Below are positions 37,375 to 48,691 of a stretch of 64,000 nt of DNA, piece by piece. This DNA is from Plotosus lineatus (lineage: Eukaryota; Chordata; Actinopteri; Siluriformes; Plotosidae). Made by a program: the position numbers and the translations under genes. Positions within the stretch are counted from its first letter, which is position 1, and each line of letters begins with the position of its first letter. The notes under the pieces are model-generated. The model did no database searches, was not told the origin of the DNA, and worked only from the letters and a program-made list of their open reading frames with translations. The stretch covers positions 6,230,282-6,294,281 of the forward strand of contig CM045745.1 of assembly GCA_024760905.1 (NCBI GenBank), in the 5' to 3' direction.

Positions 37375-38240
37375 ACACGATGGCCTGGCGAGCTGTCCAA
37401 GGTGTACTCTGCCCTCACCCGGAGTTGGCTGGGATGGACGCCAGCCTCCCTGCGACCCTAATTAGGATTAAGCGGTTACAGAAAATGAACTGAGCTGAAT
37501 ATTACGCATTATGGATGAAGATTCCGCCTGTAGGTCAGTGGTGGCCTGGTGGTAAGGTGCTGGATTTCTGATCCAAAGGTTGGGGGTTCAAGTCCCACTC
37601 TCCACAAGGTTGTCACTGCCCCCCCCCCCCCCCTCCTCCATCCAGTGCAGCTAACTGGGTTATCAAAGGCTGGCCGTGTCTCTCACTGTCTCTGATGAGA
37701 GGTTCATGTAAAAGAACCATTGCTGACTTTCGACAAGAGGAGCTGCATAGCCGTCAGTGTGTTTCCATCCTGCGATGGCCTGGCGAGTCGTCCAGGGTGT
37801 ACTCTGCCCTCGCCTAAAGTTGGCTGGGATGGGCACCAGCTTCCCCGTGACCCTAATTAGGATTAAGCGGTTACAGAAAATGAGCTGATGAACTGAATCC
37901 TTACTGTGAGGGCAGTGATGACCTGGTGGTAAGGTGCTGCATTTGAGGGTTCAAGCCCCACCGTCAATGGTCTTCACTGCCCCCCCCCCCCCCCCCCGTG
38001 CAGCTAACTGGGTTATCAAAGGCTGGCCATGTCTCTTACTGTCTGTGGAACCATTACTGACTTTCGTTAAGAGTTCCTGCATAGCCGTCAGTGTGTTTGT
38101 GCCCTGCAATGGTCTTACGAGCTGTCCAGGGTGTTTTCTACTTTTGCCCAAAGAAGGCTGAGATGGGTGCCAGTCTCTTTGCAACCGTAATAAGGATTAA
38201 GCAGCTCAGAAAATGAATAAATGAATAAATGAATACACAA
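37375..38240 (+). mobile_element. Cluster: tail L fragment and two SINE-A/L copies
   Basis: 37375-37492 is a tail L fragment (GATGGCCTGGCGAGCTGTCC to AGCGGTTACAGAAAATGAAC). 37538-37890 is a full SINE-A with tail L (poly-C slot about 15). 37911-38240 is a second full SINE-A with tail L (poly-C slot about 17; longer tail ATGAATAAATGAAT). All face the same way. Confidence 0.88.
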
Positions 38241-38244
38241 TAGG

Positions 38245-38276
38245 ATAATTAGCAGTTTCAAATTGCCATGAGGCAA

Positions 38277-38352
<76 letters not shown>

Positions 38353-38435
38353 GACCCTATGATTGTCTGCCAGTTCCAGCCTTCCTTTTACCATAATTAT
38401 GATTAAGCAGTTCAGCAAATGAATGAATGAGTTAA
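38245..38435 (+). mobile_element. SINE-C 3' remnant with (GT)n
   Basis: AGCAGTTTCAAATTGCC, (GT)n at 38279-38351, then CAGTTCCAGCCTTCC and ATAATTATGATTAAGCAG with AAATGAATGAATGAG (tail L). The GT tract sits where SINE-C elements have TGTGTGTTGG. Confidence 0.65.
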
Positions 38436-38979
38436 ATGATACCTGTAAATACCAGTCAGTGTATAATGCAACATGTTCGGGTGATTATCAGCACAAACTT
38501 GAGATGTAAAGTCGAAAAGTCTTTTATTAACTGAAGACAACTGCTTTGTCCAGAACTACTCAGCATTCTTTACTTTCATAATACAACTGCGTATCTTTCC
38601 AAAGAGTTTTAATGCGGAAACTAAATATGATGTTGAAGAGTTAAACTGAACATAATGTCTCACTTATATCTTTTATATACTGACCGTAAGCAGTCCTGTG
38701 AGACTCTCTTAATCTTCTCACTTTCTTTTTTCTTTCTCTCCTCTGAGATGATATTTTCAAATCGACAGCTTTATGTTGAAAGTATATAAATAAGATTTAT
38801 TGCTGTTTTTACAACATATTGTCTCAAATAGATGTGTGAGCAACTATGTTTGCGTAGCTGTGCCAAACCTCTCGCATATTAAAGAGTTGTGAGGATTATG
38901 ATCTAGTAATAATGTTCTATTCCAAATTAAACTGCTTTACAACTGTGACAGGTGCATCAGGTTGTGTGTGTGCGCGTGC

Positions 38980-39057
<78 letters not shown>

Positions 39058-39735
39058 CGGAGTAGACCAATGCATGAGATGTCTTTAATAATAAACAATT
39101 AAATGAAAACTATGGTTTAGTTTAGTGGTGCAGAAGAATATGAGTTCATGATGTTTGATAATAAATGCTTTATTGCTTTTGTGACTCCCACCAGTAAATA
39201 CATGTGTACACAAATTGTAAATGTTAAAAGCAAATGTAATATCCTGTTAGTGTTAAAGGTAATGTTTTTATGATGTTGGGAATACTAGATGAGGATGCAC
39301 CTTTAGGTTATCCAATAAAATGGATAGGTTTGTTCGGATGATACATCGCTGCAAAGTAAACAAACTCATGTGTACACAAGGAAAACCTTACGATCAAAAC
39401 AATATCTGATGAGTTTTGCTCAAAACACCAGTTTCCTTGTTTGATACAAACCAGTAATATAATATTACACATGTCATGATGAATTGGCAGAAAATTAATA
39501 AATAAATAATTGCTAGATGCAATTTTTTTTCTTGTTTTGTAATCAGGCATATTTTACTACAGTGTGGTATCACTTTTATTCATCATGAGAAATTGATTTT
39601 TTTCAAACCTGATGAAACGGATTGTGTCTTGTTTCGCAGCAAAATCCTTCATATTTTCACCGTTACATCTTCCAGAAAAAATAACTATTTTAAATTACTC
39701 TCTTGGCTGCCTTATTGTTAAAAATTTTAAACACC
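38436..39735. other. No gene; GT-rich tract
   Basis: AT-rich with a GT tract containing TATA interruptions (38960-39056). No coding signal. Confidence 0.45.
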
Positions 39736-40125
39736 GCGTAGGCCTCCGTCAGTCCCGAAGGACTATGGCTGCGCTCTGGCCAGTATCCCGACTGGTGATA
39801 CTCCCCAGTGCACAGAGCCTGGGTAGGGAGTAATGAGGGACAGGCTGTTACCCAAGCAGCAAGTCCCCCCCCTGTCTCGGCGCCACCGGAAGGATCCAAT
39901 GGAAAGGCAAGTGCCGCTGCAGGAGAGAAACTACGGTCAATTTAGAACGGCCAATTCCTACAGTGCACGTCTTTGGATTGCGGGGGAAACCGGAGCACCC
40001 GGAGGAAACCCGCACAAGCACGGGGAGAACATGCAAACTCCACACAGAAACGCCCAGGCCGGGAATCGAACCCGGGCCTTCTTGCTGTGAGGCGGACGTG
40101 CTAACCACTACGCCACCGTGCCGCC
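39736..40125 (-). mobile_element. SINE-D, young full-length copy
   Basis: Minus strand: head GGCGGCACGGTGGCGTAGTGG, B box GGGTTCGATTCCCGG, SINE-C-like body, then a distinct tail (AGTCCTTCGGGACTGACGG, GGCCTACGCGG). Flanked by a perfect 12-bp duplication ATTTTAAACACC (39724-39735 and 40126-40137). GC-rich, CpG-rich and almost identical to the copy at 59744, so recent. Confidence 0.95.
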
Positions 40126-40137
40126 ATTTTAAACACC

Positions 40138-40485
40138 ATCACACTCAATTATAAGAGATCAAAATTCTAAATCCAGTAGCCGAAAAGTAAAAATGTTCAG
40201 AGGACATTAGGGATGATTACTAATTCTATGTGGTTGGTCCAAGGTTACAGTTTACACGGTGAAAATGCAAACGTATTTTGTTCTAAACAGGCAATATTGG
40301 TGTTTGTGAGTCAGGAACAAATATATCAGTTGGATTTAAGGACATAAATTTAATAAAAGCCACAGTACATGCAATAAGGTTTTATGAAGTCAAGCAATTA
40401 CTGCTTCTTCCGTTATTTCATCTTTTTACTACAGGCTGTCTGACATCTGTTATACTTGTGCTATATGAAGATTGGGTCAAATATG
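40138..40485. other. No gene seen
   Basis: AT-rich, no recognised repeat. Confidence 0.4.
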
Positions 40486-41110
40486 GTGTAGTGGTTAGCA
40501 CGTCCGCCTCACACTAAGAATATCCAGGGTTCATGATGTATGTATGTAATGTAGCGCTAATGCCACTCAAAAGCGCTGGGGGTGAGTCTCAGTACTTATT
40601 GATAGGCATGGTAGGCAAGTGTGAACAGATGTGTTTGAAGTTGTGATTTGAGCGTGTTTATGTTCACTTGGGATGTTCTGTGTGGAGTTTGTATGTGCTC
40701 CCTGTTCTTCGGTGGGTTTACTTTGGGCACTCCAGTTTCCACCCACGGTTAAAAGACATACACATGAGGCTAACAATCCCCCAGTGCAGCTAACTGGGTT
40801 ATCAAAGGCGGGCCATGTCTGTCACTGTCTATGGTGAGAGACATGTAAAAGAACCATTGCTGACTTTCGTAAAGAGTAGCTGCAAAGCCGTCAGTGTGTT
40901 TCTGTCCCTTGCTAAAAGGGTTGTGACAGGAAGGGCATCCGACGTAAAAACCTCTGCCAAATCAAACGTGCGAATCAGATGATTCACTGTGGCGACTCCC
41001 GAGTAAAAGGGAAAAAGCCGAAAGGAAGACAGACATGAGGCTAACAATATTCTTAACTTGATTGCCCCAGTGTGAATGTCAGTGTGCATGGAACCGCCAG
41101 ATTGTCTTTT
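40486..41110 (+). mobile_element. SINE-C interrupted by a nested SINE-A
   Basis: Head GGTGTAGTGGTTAGCACG near 40490, body TGTGTGGAGTTTGTATGTGC to 40777, continuing after the insert at 41049 with TTGATTGCCCCAGTGTGAATG. An extra segment with GTATGTATGTAATGTAGCGC lies between head and body. Confidence 0.75.
40778..41032 (+). mobile_element. SINE-A with tail R starting exactly at the poly-C slot
   Basis: Starts CCCCCAGTGCAGC and ends GCCGAAAGGAAGAC. Flanked by a perfect 16-bp duplication ACATGAGGCTAACAAT (40762-40777, 41033-41048). The 3' block GATTCACTGTGGCGAC is identical to the 3' end of the LINE-R copy inserted about 100 bp downstream. Confidence 0.96.
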
Positions 41111-41138
41111 TTTTTTCACACAGTAGTTTTCTAGCACA

Positions 41139-41865
41139 GTAGAATGAAGATTAAGCCTCAGTAAGACAGAATACATGTGTGTGAACGACAAGGATCCAAG
41201 AGGAACGGTGAGGTTACAGGGAGCAGAGATAAGGAAGGTGGAGGATTTTAAGTACTCAGGCTCAACAATCCAGAGCAATGGAGAGTGTGGAAAAGAGGTG
41301 AAGAAGCGTGTGCAGGCAGGTTGGAATGGATGGAGAAAAGTGTCCGGTGTGATGTGCGATAGGAGGGTATCGGCAAGAATGAAAGGAAAAGTGTACAAGA
41401 CGGTGATGAGGCCAGCGATGTTGTATGGTTTAGAAACAGTGGCCCTGGGGAAAAGACAGGAGGCAGAGCTGGAGGTAGCAGAGATGAAAATGTTGAGGTT
41501 CTCTTTGGGAGTAACGAGGATGGATAGGATCAGAAACGAGTACATCAGAGGGACAGCACATGTTAGATGTTTTGGAGACAAAGTCAGAGAGGCTAGATTG
41601 AGATGGTTTGGACATGTGCAGAGGAGGGATAGTGAGTATATTGGTAGTAGGATGCTGAGGCTGGAACTACCAGGCAGAAGGCCTAGAGGAAGACCAAAGA
41701 GAAGATTTATGGATGTGGTGAAGGAGGACATGAAGGTTGCTGGAGTAAGAGTAGCAGATGCAGAGGATAGGGTGAGATGGAGGCGGATGATTCACTGTGG
41801 CGACCCCTGAAGGGAAAAGCCGAAAGGAAAAGAAGAAGAAGAAGAAGAAGAAGAAGAAGAAGAAG
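41139..41865 (+). mobile_element. LINE-R, 5'-truncated with perfect 14-bp duplication
   Basis: Insertion bounded by AGTTTTCTAGCACA at 41125-41138 and 41866-41879. It holds the last roughly 215 codons of the reverse transcriptase ORF, a short 3' UTR matching SINE tail R (ACTGTGGCGACCCCTGAAGG, AAAGCCGAAAGGAAAAG) and a (AAG)n end. Very slightly aged. Confidence 0.95.
41175..41810 (+). CDS. LINE-R reverse transcriptase C-terminal fragment
   Basis: A 211-codon open frame ending at TGA 41808-41810, open also upstream to the truncation point. Text typical of LINE RT thumb and C-terminal region: VEDFKYSGSTIQSNGECG, RPAMLYGLETVALGKRQ, EVAEMKMLRFSLGVTRMDRI, RLRWFGHVQRRDSEYIGSR, GRRPRGRPKRRFMDVVKEDM, ending HCGDP. 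The palm catalytic motif and the endonuclease lie in the missing 5' part, so it cannot transpose. No promoter; unlikely to be expressed as a protein. Frame integrity reflects youth rather than selection. Confidence 0.85.
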   Translation: MCVNDKDPRGTVRLQGAEIRKVEDFKYSGSTIQSNGECGKEVKKRVQAGWNGWRKVSGVMCDRRVSARMKGKVYKTVMRPAMLYGLETVALGKRQEAELEVAEMKMLRFSLGVTRMDRIRNEYIRGTAHVRCFGDKVREARLRWFGHVQRRDSEYIGSRMLRLELPGRRPRGRPKRRFMDVVKEDMKVAGVRVADAEDRVRWRRMIHCGDP

Positions 41866-41879
41866 AGTTTTCTAGCACA

Positions 41880-42303
41880 AAATAAAATAAAATAAAATAA
41901 AAACATGACCAGTAATAAAGTTTACATATTATTAAACACGCAATATATATACCGTACTCTATATATCCTGGAGATCCCTTGCAACCGCCAAATTCTGCGA
42001 AATAGGATCAGGCCCCTCTGACTGATGTATACGTACATGTATATGTGTATATAATATCAATAAATACATATATATTCAATGCTATAAATGCTTATAATAA
42101 CAAGTAAACATTCAAAAATAATGCATAATATGGAAATAAAACATAAATACACACACACATACAGACGCACTTGAATAAACTCAGATGTGCACCTCACACA
42201 TTTTTTTTTTTTTCATAATTGGCCTTGCTTTGCAGCATTTTCCTTATTGATGTTTTGAAATATTGATGTTTTGACAACTGAAATGCGAAGTAGCGAGTGG
42301 CCC

Positions 42304-42305
<2 letters not shown>
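41880..42305. other. No gene seen
   Basis: (AAAAT)n just after the LINE, then AT-rich text with TATG/TACA patches; a 13-T run near 42201. Confidence 0.4.

Positions 42306-42376
<71 letters not shown>
42306..42376. repeat. (TA)n microsatellite
   Basis: About 70 bp of TA dinucleotides. Confidence 0.98.
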
Positions 42377-42383
<7 letters not shown>

Positions 42384-43248
42384 AGTTTGATATAAATTAA
42401 CGGGAACATTACATGGACATTTGTCCAAATTTGCAAATTGTTAATATGTGACTGGGACTTTAATGGCACATCATTAAATATGTGTTGGCCGAACTTGAAT
42501 GCTTTGTGCATCATTTCAATTGAGTTTTGCCATCATTCTTTATTATTACATAAACACCAGACTGTGCCACAACTACCCTGCTGATCACAGCCAAAAATCT
42601 TCCTGATCATTACACAACAGAATTTAAGTGTAAAATACTGTGAAAGTAATTGATACAAATTACACACTCTATTTCTATTCAATAGTACAAAATCATAATT
42701 TTTAATAATAGTTTAAAAAAACAAGTTGATGGCAACTCTGCTGTCGGTTGATCACTGTTACAATTACAAAAACAAGTTTAATTTACTAGTCTTTTTAAAA
42801 GCATCTTTGCTCTACCATATTTCTTTGCAGTTACATGTACCTCAGGATTTTTCTAAAAAAAAACTGTGTGTTAAACAAACTTTTTGTAGTGTTGCCTGTA
42901 TGAACTTGAAATCTAGGAAATAAGAACTAGACACAATATGAATGTATATTGGAATAATTTCACATTTATTATTTGACAAAATGTTTTAAATGTTTGTCAG
43001 GGGACCACCTAATAGTTCAGAGCTCAAAAAAGAGCTGGCTCCTGAATAATGACATCATGCCACACATTTCAGGTATGAGTAGCATTTATGAATCAGTCCT
43101 GAAGGGCAGGGAATGCATGCTGGCGCCCTCTGTCTCCTGCTGTTTTTCTCATAATAACATTATGCCTGTAAAGTCTAGCCCAGTAGAGAAATTTTATTGG
43201 ATTATCTAAAGCACAATAGAATCCTTAATCATCATAAACTTGATGCTT
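42377..43248. other. No gene seen
   Basis: AT-rich; frames shorter than 80 codons without family resemblance. Confidence 0.4.
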
Positions 43249-43271
43249 GAAGTGTGTGTGTGCGTGCGTGC

Positions 43272-43326
<55 letters not shown>
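43249..43326. repeat. (GT)n microsatellite with CG interruptions
   Basis: GTGTGTGTGCGTGCGTGCGTG followed by about 50 bp of pure GT. Confidence 0.97.
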
Positions 43327-43328
<2 letters not shown>

Positions 43329-45130
43329 CGCACACATGTTGCTGTTCTATACTACTCAAAACTGTTCTCAATTCTCTTTATCTAATTAAATATTTATATC
43401 CTACATGGTAATAGATGAACTGATTGGTTCGTTATCCCTTGATATCTAACAATTATGCACCAAAAGTGAGGTGGTTATTGCAAAATAGTTCCCAATACAG
43501 AATGTTGCCAAAAAAGTTTTGGTATATACTGCACATAGAACTACAAAAAAAAAAAAAAAAAAAAACGTGATTTTTATGGTAGAATTTAATTTGTTTTAAT
43601 CAAAAGGGATGCAGATAAGTTCCGATCCTTGTCAGGTAGAGAGCACGACTTTAAACCTTTTACAGGCTTTTGGAACTACTGTTGTGGAACCATAATGAAA
43701 ACAAGTTATGAAAGTTGTAATTATCCATAATTTTTATCCATAATTCTAAAGACTTGTCTCGTAATAGTTTCTTTTTACATGTTTGAGAGACGGGTCAGGC
43801 GAGCTCGTTCTGGTGAATGTCTTGAGTACACATGTACTGAAATGGGCTCTAATCATCACGGTACCCTAATAAAAGATAAATTCGGTTGGGAAATGGATAT
43901 GAAGTTTCTCTGATATGTACTGTTCATTAAACAGAAAAAGAGCTATGAGTGATCACATTATTTTGAAAATTTAGCATATGATGGATATACAGTAATTAGT
44001 ATGACTGAGACTCTCCTGGTGTCATTTTTTATAAAGTTATCTTTCGCAGTTTCCTCTGATACTAATAATGGAGTATGTAGCCCTGTTGTCATTGAATGGC
44101 AGAGGGAAAGAAAGAAAGAAGGCTACTGATAGGGTACCAAAATGTTCCCATGGAAACTGCTTGATATCAAAGGAAGGTGTAAGACTTATCTGTTAAAATG
44201 CACCACAACCTCAACAAGCTACAAACATTTTTTGTTTGTTATAAAAAACTCTTGGTGGTTTCTTAGAAGATTTTTTTTGTTTGTTTTTCAGGGGTTGCCA
44301 GCTGTTTCCTAACCCTCCACAGCACGTATTCGTATTCCCGGGTGGTATCCAACTAAGTATTAATCAGTCTGTACTAGCCCTTGACTGTAAACCGTCTACA
44401 TCCCTAATGAGCAAACTCGTCTCGACGGTAGCGAGATAAAACTCCCCAAGTCAACACGAGGACAAAACTTTCAGAGGAACCAAACTCAAAGGGGGGAAAA
44501 AAACACCTTAATTTGAGTGACATCCTTGTGTAGTCCGTCCTCGGTATTTTCCCACGTATGTTCAGTGAATATTAAGCTTGGGGTTCTGGAGATTTGAGTC
44601 TTTGTAATGTTAAACATGGATTGAAGGTTCAGTCGGAGTTTGTTTGTGCTCTGCAGAAGGTTTTCTTTAGGGATGCTCCTGTATTTGGTCGCAGTCTCCC
44701 TGTCCCTACTACTGAGAAGTACGTCTACAGTGTGATGTTCTTCGAAACTTTTTGAAATGACTTTTGTTTTGTTTTATTTTATTTTGAACACTCAAAACCT
44801 CAGAACTGATTTACATTGTCCGGGTCTATGTGGTACCACATATTGATTATAGAGGTCCGGAAAGAATTCCTTGAATGACATGCATTTTATAGATTTTTAT
44901 TTATTTATTTATTTTTTGTCTTGACAGTTCAATGTAACACTTTAGTCAATATAGTCCCTGGTGTCTGCCTTTCCAGACTATGCTCATCTATTTAACTTTA
45001 ATCACTATTCAGTATAACTTTTAATAAAACTCTAACAGGGTACTTTACATATCAACATATCATAATGATAATGAATGCAAACAAAATGTATTGGACAATT
45101 TGGAGCAAAACAGCAAAGAGTCTAAATATA
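43327..45130. other. No gene; one candidate dispersed repeat near 44280-44500
   Basis: 44280-44500 has a structured, higher-GC stretch (GGGTTGCCAGCTGTTTCC, CGAGATAAAACTCCCC, AGAGGAACCAAACTCAAAGG) reminiscent of a fish dispersed repeat end, but no second copy occurs in this window. The rest is AT-rich without coding signal. Confidence 0.35.
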
Positions 45131-45706
45131 CATTGGTACCTTGACTTACGAAATTAATCCGTTCCGAGTACAAGCTCGTAAGTCAAAATGTTTGTTATAC
45201 CCCCATTTCACTGGAACGTGGCAGACTTACGGAAGCAAAAATGTTGTCATCTGCCAACGTTCCGCACTTATTCCCTCATCTTCCGTGTCATTCCATATGA
45301 TTCCATATGTGTTCCTCCACTTCCTGAAGACCCAAGATTTTCGTGAGTAAAAAATTTTCCGTGAGTGTTCCCTTTGGTTCCGTAGTCCTTCTGTAAACAT
45401 TCTGTCATTTCCGGAAATGGTCCGTAATCTTTCCTTTTATACTGTAAGTGTTCCGTGACTTATCCGCAAGTCTTCCCCCTTTTCCGTATGGTCAAAAGCG
45501 GTTACAGAACAGTCCCTCCCGTTCATCTACGGATCCTCACGGAATCTTAAGGAAGGCACGGAATACATACGGAACAATAAAGAAACACTGCGAAACTTCT
45601 GTAGACATTACATGGAACAAAGCGGAATGGTCGCATACAGAACATTTACAAAATATTCACGGATAGCACGGAAGACTTATGGAACACTCACGGAACTCGC
45701 TTCAAC

Positions 45707-45714
45707 TATAAATA
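45707..45714 (+). promoter_or_regulatory. TATA box of the Harbinger-2 plus-strand gene
   Basis: TATAAATA about 45 bp before the ATG at 45759, conserved with Harbinger-1. Confidence 0.7.
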
Positions 45715-45758
45715 CAGGTGTGCAAGACAAAGAGCCATTCATTTCGAGAGACTCTACA

Positions 45759-47095
45759 ATGCCAAAAGCCAAGAGGAAGACAACCACCATGAAGCTATGG
45801 TCTCCAACGTCAGAAAACCCAGCGGAAGAGCCTTATCAGGAATCCGAGGTTGATGCCGAGTCAGATGTTGCTTCCAATATCTCTGCTGACCCAAACAAAA
45901 AGGCACGAGTATATATCAAGCTCACCAACGATGAGGAGTAGGTCATGGTAGAGTTCATCCAGACGAATGAGTGCCTTTACAACAAAAAACGCCAATCCTT
46001 GATGGACAAACAGCACAAGGCCAAACTCTGGGCTGACCAGGCTTCATGTATGGGGAAGACCGACGAGGAGCTGAAGCAGTGGTTCCAGAGTGTGTGGACG
46101 AGGCTGGGTAAAGAGGGACCAGTGGATATACAACAGCTTCAGCTTCCGATGTCCACACATTGTCGAGGTACAGCGGAGGAATATTGTCTCTCTGAAGACA
46201 AAGATTGCTGCTGCAGCTGGCTTCGGCTGTTCCATGCCCACCACCACTGGAGAACCTCGACTGCCATCAAACCACTAGAGAACCTCCACTGCCATCAACG
46301 CCAGAGAACGCACAGGTCATTGCAGCTGTCGACCTCCAACTGGCAGAAAAGGCAACAGGCAGCACCCATCATCCCCCTCGACACAACGCCGGTCACCACA
46401 GCATCCAAGTCCACCTTGGCAAGGTCTGGATCTGCAACGTCCGGTCTTGACAACAGAGCCAACTAGATTCTCGCAGCAGCTGAACAGCTGGGGAGACAGA
46501 GAAGAGAAGTATGGACGGCCGATGAGTCAAAGAGGGCAAGTTTCACCAGTTCGGCGGCAGCTGAATCTCCGAAAATCTGTGTACAGGTATGCCAAGTTGA
46601 AGATTCAAGAACTGCTGAATGACTGCTTGGACAGAACTGAGGCCTTGGAGATGCAGTCGCAGGAGCAACCACCTCCTACGCAGCAGCAGTCGCAGCATTT
46701 CCAGCCTCAGCAGTATTCGCAGCAATACCACCAGCAGCTTTCTCAGCAGCATCGACCACCACCTCTACACCACCAGTGGCATCAGTAGCATTACTGGCCG
46801 CCCCCACTGACGCAGTGGACCACGCAGCTGTCTGGTCCACCCATGCCTATTTTGGAACCTCAAGACGCGAGGTGGGCAACACCACTGTGCCCACAACAAC
46901 TGACGTCGTCTGCAGGAGAGCAGCAACCACAACCCAGCAGACCAGTCAGTTGCCCTCTGGTTACATGCACATCAATGCCTGTAACCACCCCTACGGCTAG
47001 AGACACAAGTGGAAGTGAACCCAGCCTGTTCAACATTTCTGCTCAGGCAGTGTTGTGATGACTAAGAGGACTCAAACTCCACCAGTGACCCGTGA
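45759..47095 (+). pseudogene. Harbinger Myb/SANT-like DNA-binding protein, broken (better copy)
   Basis: Start MPKAKRKTTTMKLWSP, acidic linker, KKARVYIKLTNDEE then a stop where Harbinger-1 has Gln, and straight on VMVEFIQTNECLYNKKRQS, KAKLWADQASCMGKTDEELK and WFQSVWTRLGK: a nearly complete trihelix. After a frameshift the central part reads AVDLQLAEKA, then, in another frame, RYAKLKIQELLNDCLDRTEA and a Gln-rich stretch (QPPPTQQQSQHFQPQQ). The stop at 47093 aligns with Harbinger-1. The role in recruiting the nuclease is inferred from the PIF/Harbinger family. Poly-A signal AATAAA at 47188-47193. Confidence 0.78.
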
Positions 47096-47390
47096 GACTT
47101 TTTTTCTTTCAATTTATTCAATTATTTCAATTCATTCACTTTGTTTTTTATTTTGTCATGTTCATGTAGTAGTTTTACTAGTTTTACAATAAAGTTTTGA
47201 AGTTAAAATCACTATGGTTTTGACTTGTGTGCATTTGTTGTAGTCAGGAATGATTTATTGAAGGTGCAAATAAAAGGAACATATTGACTCTAGGCAGTAC
47301 TAAAACAAAGTAAAAAATTTAAAAAGACTTTAATACAAACAAGATAATATGGTAGTTCAATTAATGACCCATTGTTCATTGTCACACTTT

Positions 47391-48691
47391 CTACTGGCTG
47401 TTGGCATACAACTGCCAAGAAATTTTTCCAACTTCACTGGTGAAGTAGAGCTTCAGGTACTCTCGCTGTTTCTTGGCCTCTACAGTGTCTCTGTTGGGAA
47501 CCACCACATGTTCCAAGTCATGCATATTAGTAGTTTCATACCACTGTCCTGGAATTATGTTGTGGTCATCGACTTCTCGGTCCAAAACTGCATCCTTGGT
47601 GACAGTGTATTTCATCGTCATGATGTTGTGAAGATAGACAGCAGCTTCAACCATAAGGCTGACTACATCTGGTCCTTGTTGCAGTGTAGACAGTAGGAAC
47701 TATCAGCGATTGGCTAAGATTCCAAGCGCATTTCTCAACCACTCGACATGCTCTGGATATCCTGTAGTTGTACGCCAGTTCTTCCACTGTAAGGTCTTGC
47801 CTGGAATATGGCTTTATGAGGTACTTCCTGAGAGCAAAAGTATCGTCCCCAACAATGAAGTATGACATGTCAGTGCTGTCTTGGGGCAGAGGCTCTGGTG
47901 TGGGGAAGTTGATGGTGCCATCTTCGATGCACTCTCTGAGCTCTGAGGCGTTGAATATCTGGGCATCAGACATGACCCATGTCACTGATGTCTATCCATA
48001 GGAACCTGTAGTTAGCATCTACCATTGCTAGCAGGACAATGGAGAAAAATCCCTTGTAATTGTGATCAAAGGTTCTTGAAGATGGTGGTTTTCTAATGGC
48101 AATGTGTTTCCCATCCAAGCCTCCAACAGCATGAGGCAGATTCCATTTTTCCTGGAAATCCCTGCTGAGTGATTTCCATTCCTGCACAGTATGTGGACAT
48201 TGTATGACCTCATATTTGTAGTGGTCGATGATGGCCTGACAGACCTCTGGTAGGAAACTAGCGATGGTGTGAGAAGATACCCTGAAGTTGAAGGCAAGAG
48301 GGGGCTACTTGTCGAACCTAGGTCAGATGAGGCATGGTGAGAGCTCATTTCAGATCAGGACTGAGTGCGCTTCTGAAGTTAGTATCCTTCTTTGTCAGTC
48401 GAGGAGCCAAAACCATGAGCAACTCATCGAACAGCTCAGGTGGGACCCGAAGATAGTTGAAGTAGGACTGCTTGTGTTCAATATGGAGCTCCTCCATGAG
48501 GTTGTCGTAGTTCCCAAGGCCAATTCTTCGTTCTACCCTCAGCCATGCACGTACCCAGAAGCGTTTGGGTGCGTATCTCTTTTTTTGCTTGTCCTCTGCG
48601 ATCGTCTTGTTGCATTTTGGTGTATTGGTGAAGCAACGGCAGCACATGGAGCAGCTCCAAGTCAGCCAGTCATTTCTCTATCCTTGTCCAT
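47391..48691 (-). pseudogene. Harbinger DDE nuclease (HARBI1-like), broken
   Basis: Minus strand, start MDKDREMTGDLELLHVL at 48691. Entry region YAPKRFWVRAWLRVERRIGL is intact here, whereas Harbinger-1 has a stop. Then LMEELHIEHKQSYFNYLRVP, a frame break after SALSPDLK, and the first D in [19 protein letters not shown]. The second D lies in YFIVGDDTFALRKYLI and the E in [15 protein letters not shown]. After another shift the C-terminus reads VEAAVYLHNIMTMKYTVTK and ends WQLYANSQ at 47391. The two copies break at different places, so neither defect is ancestral. Its promoter TATA is degraded. Confidence 0.85.
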
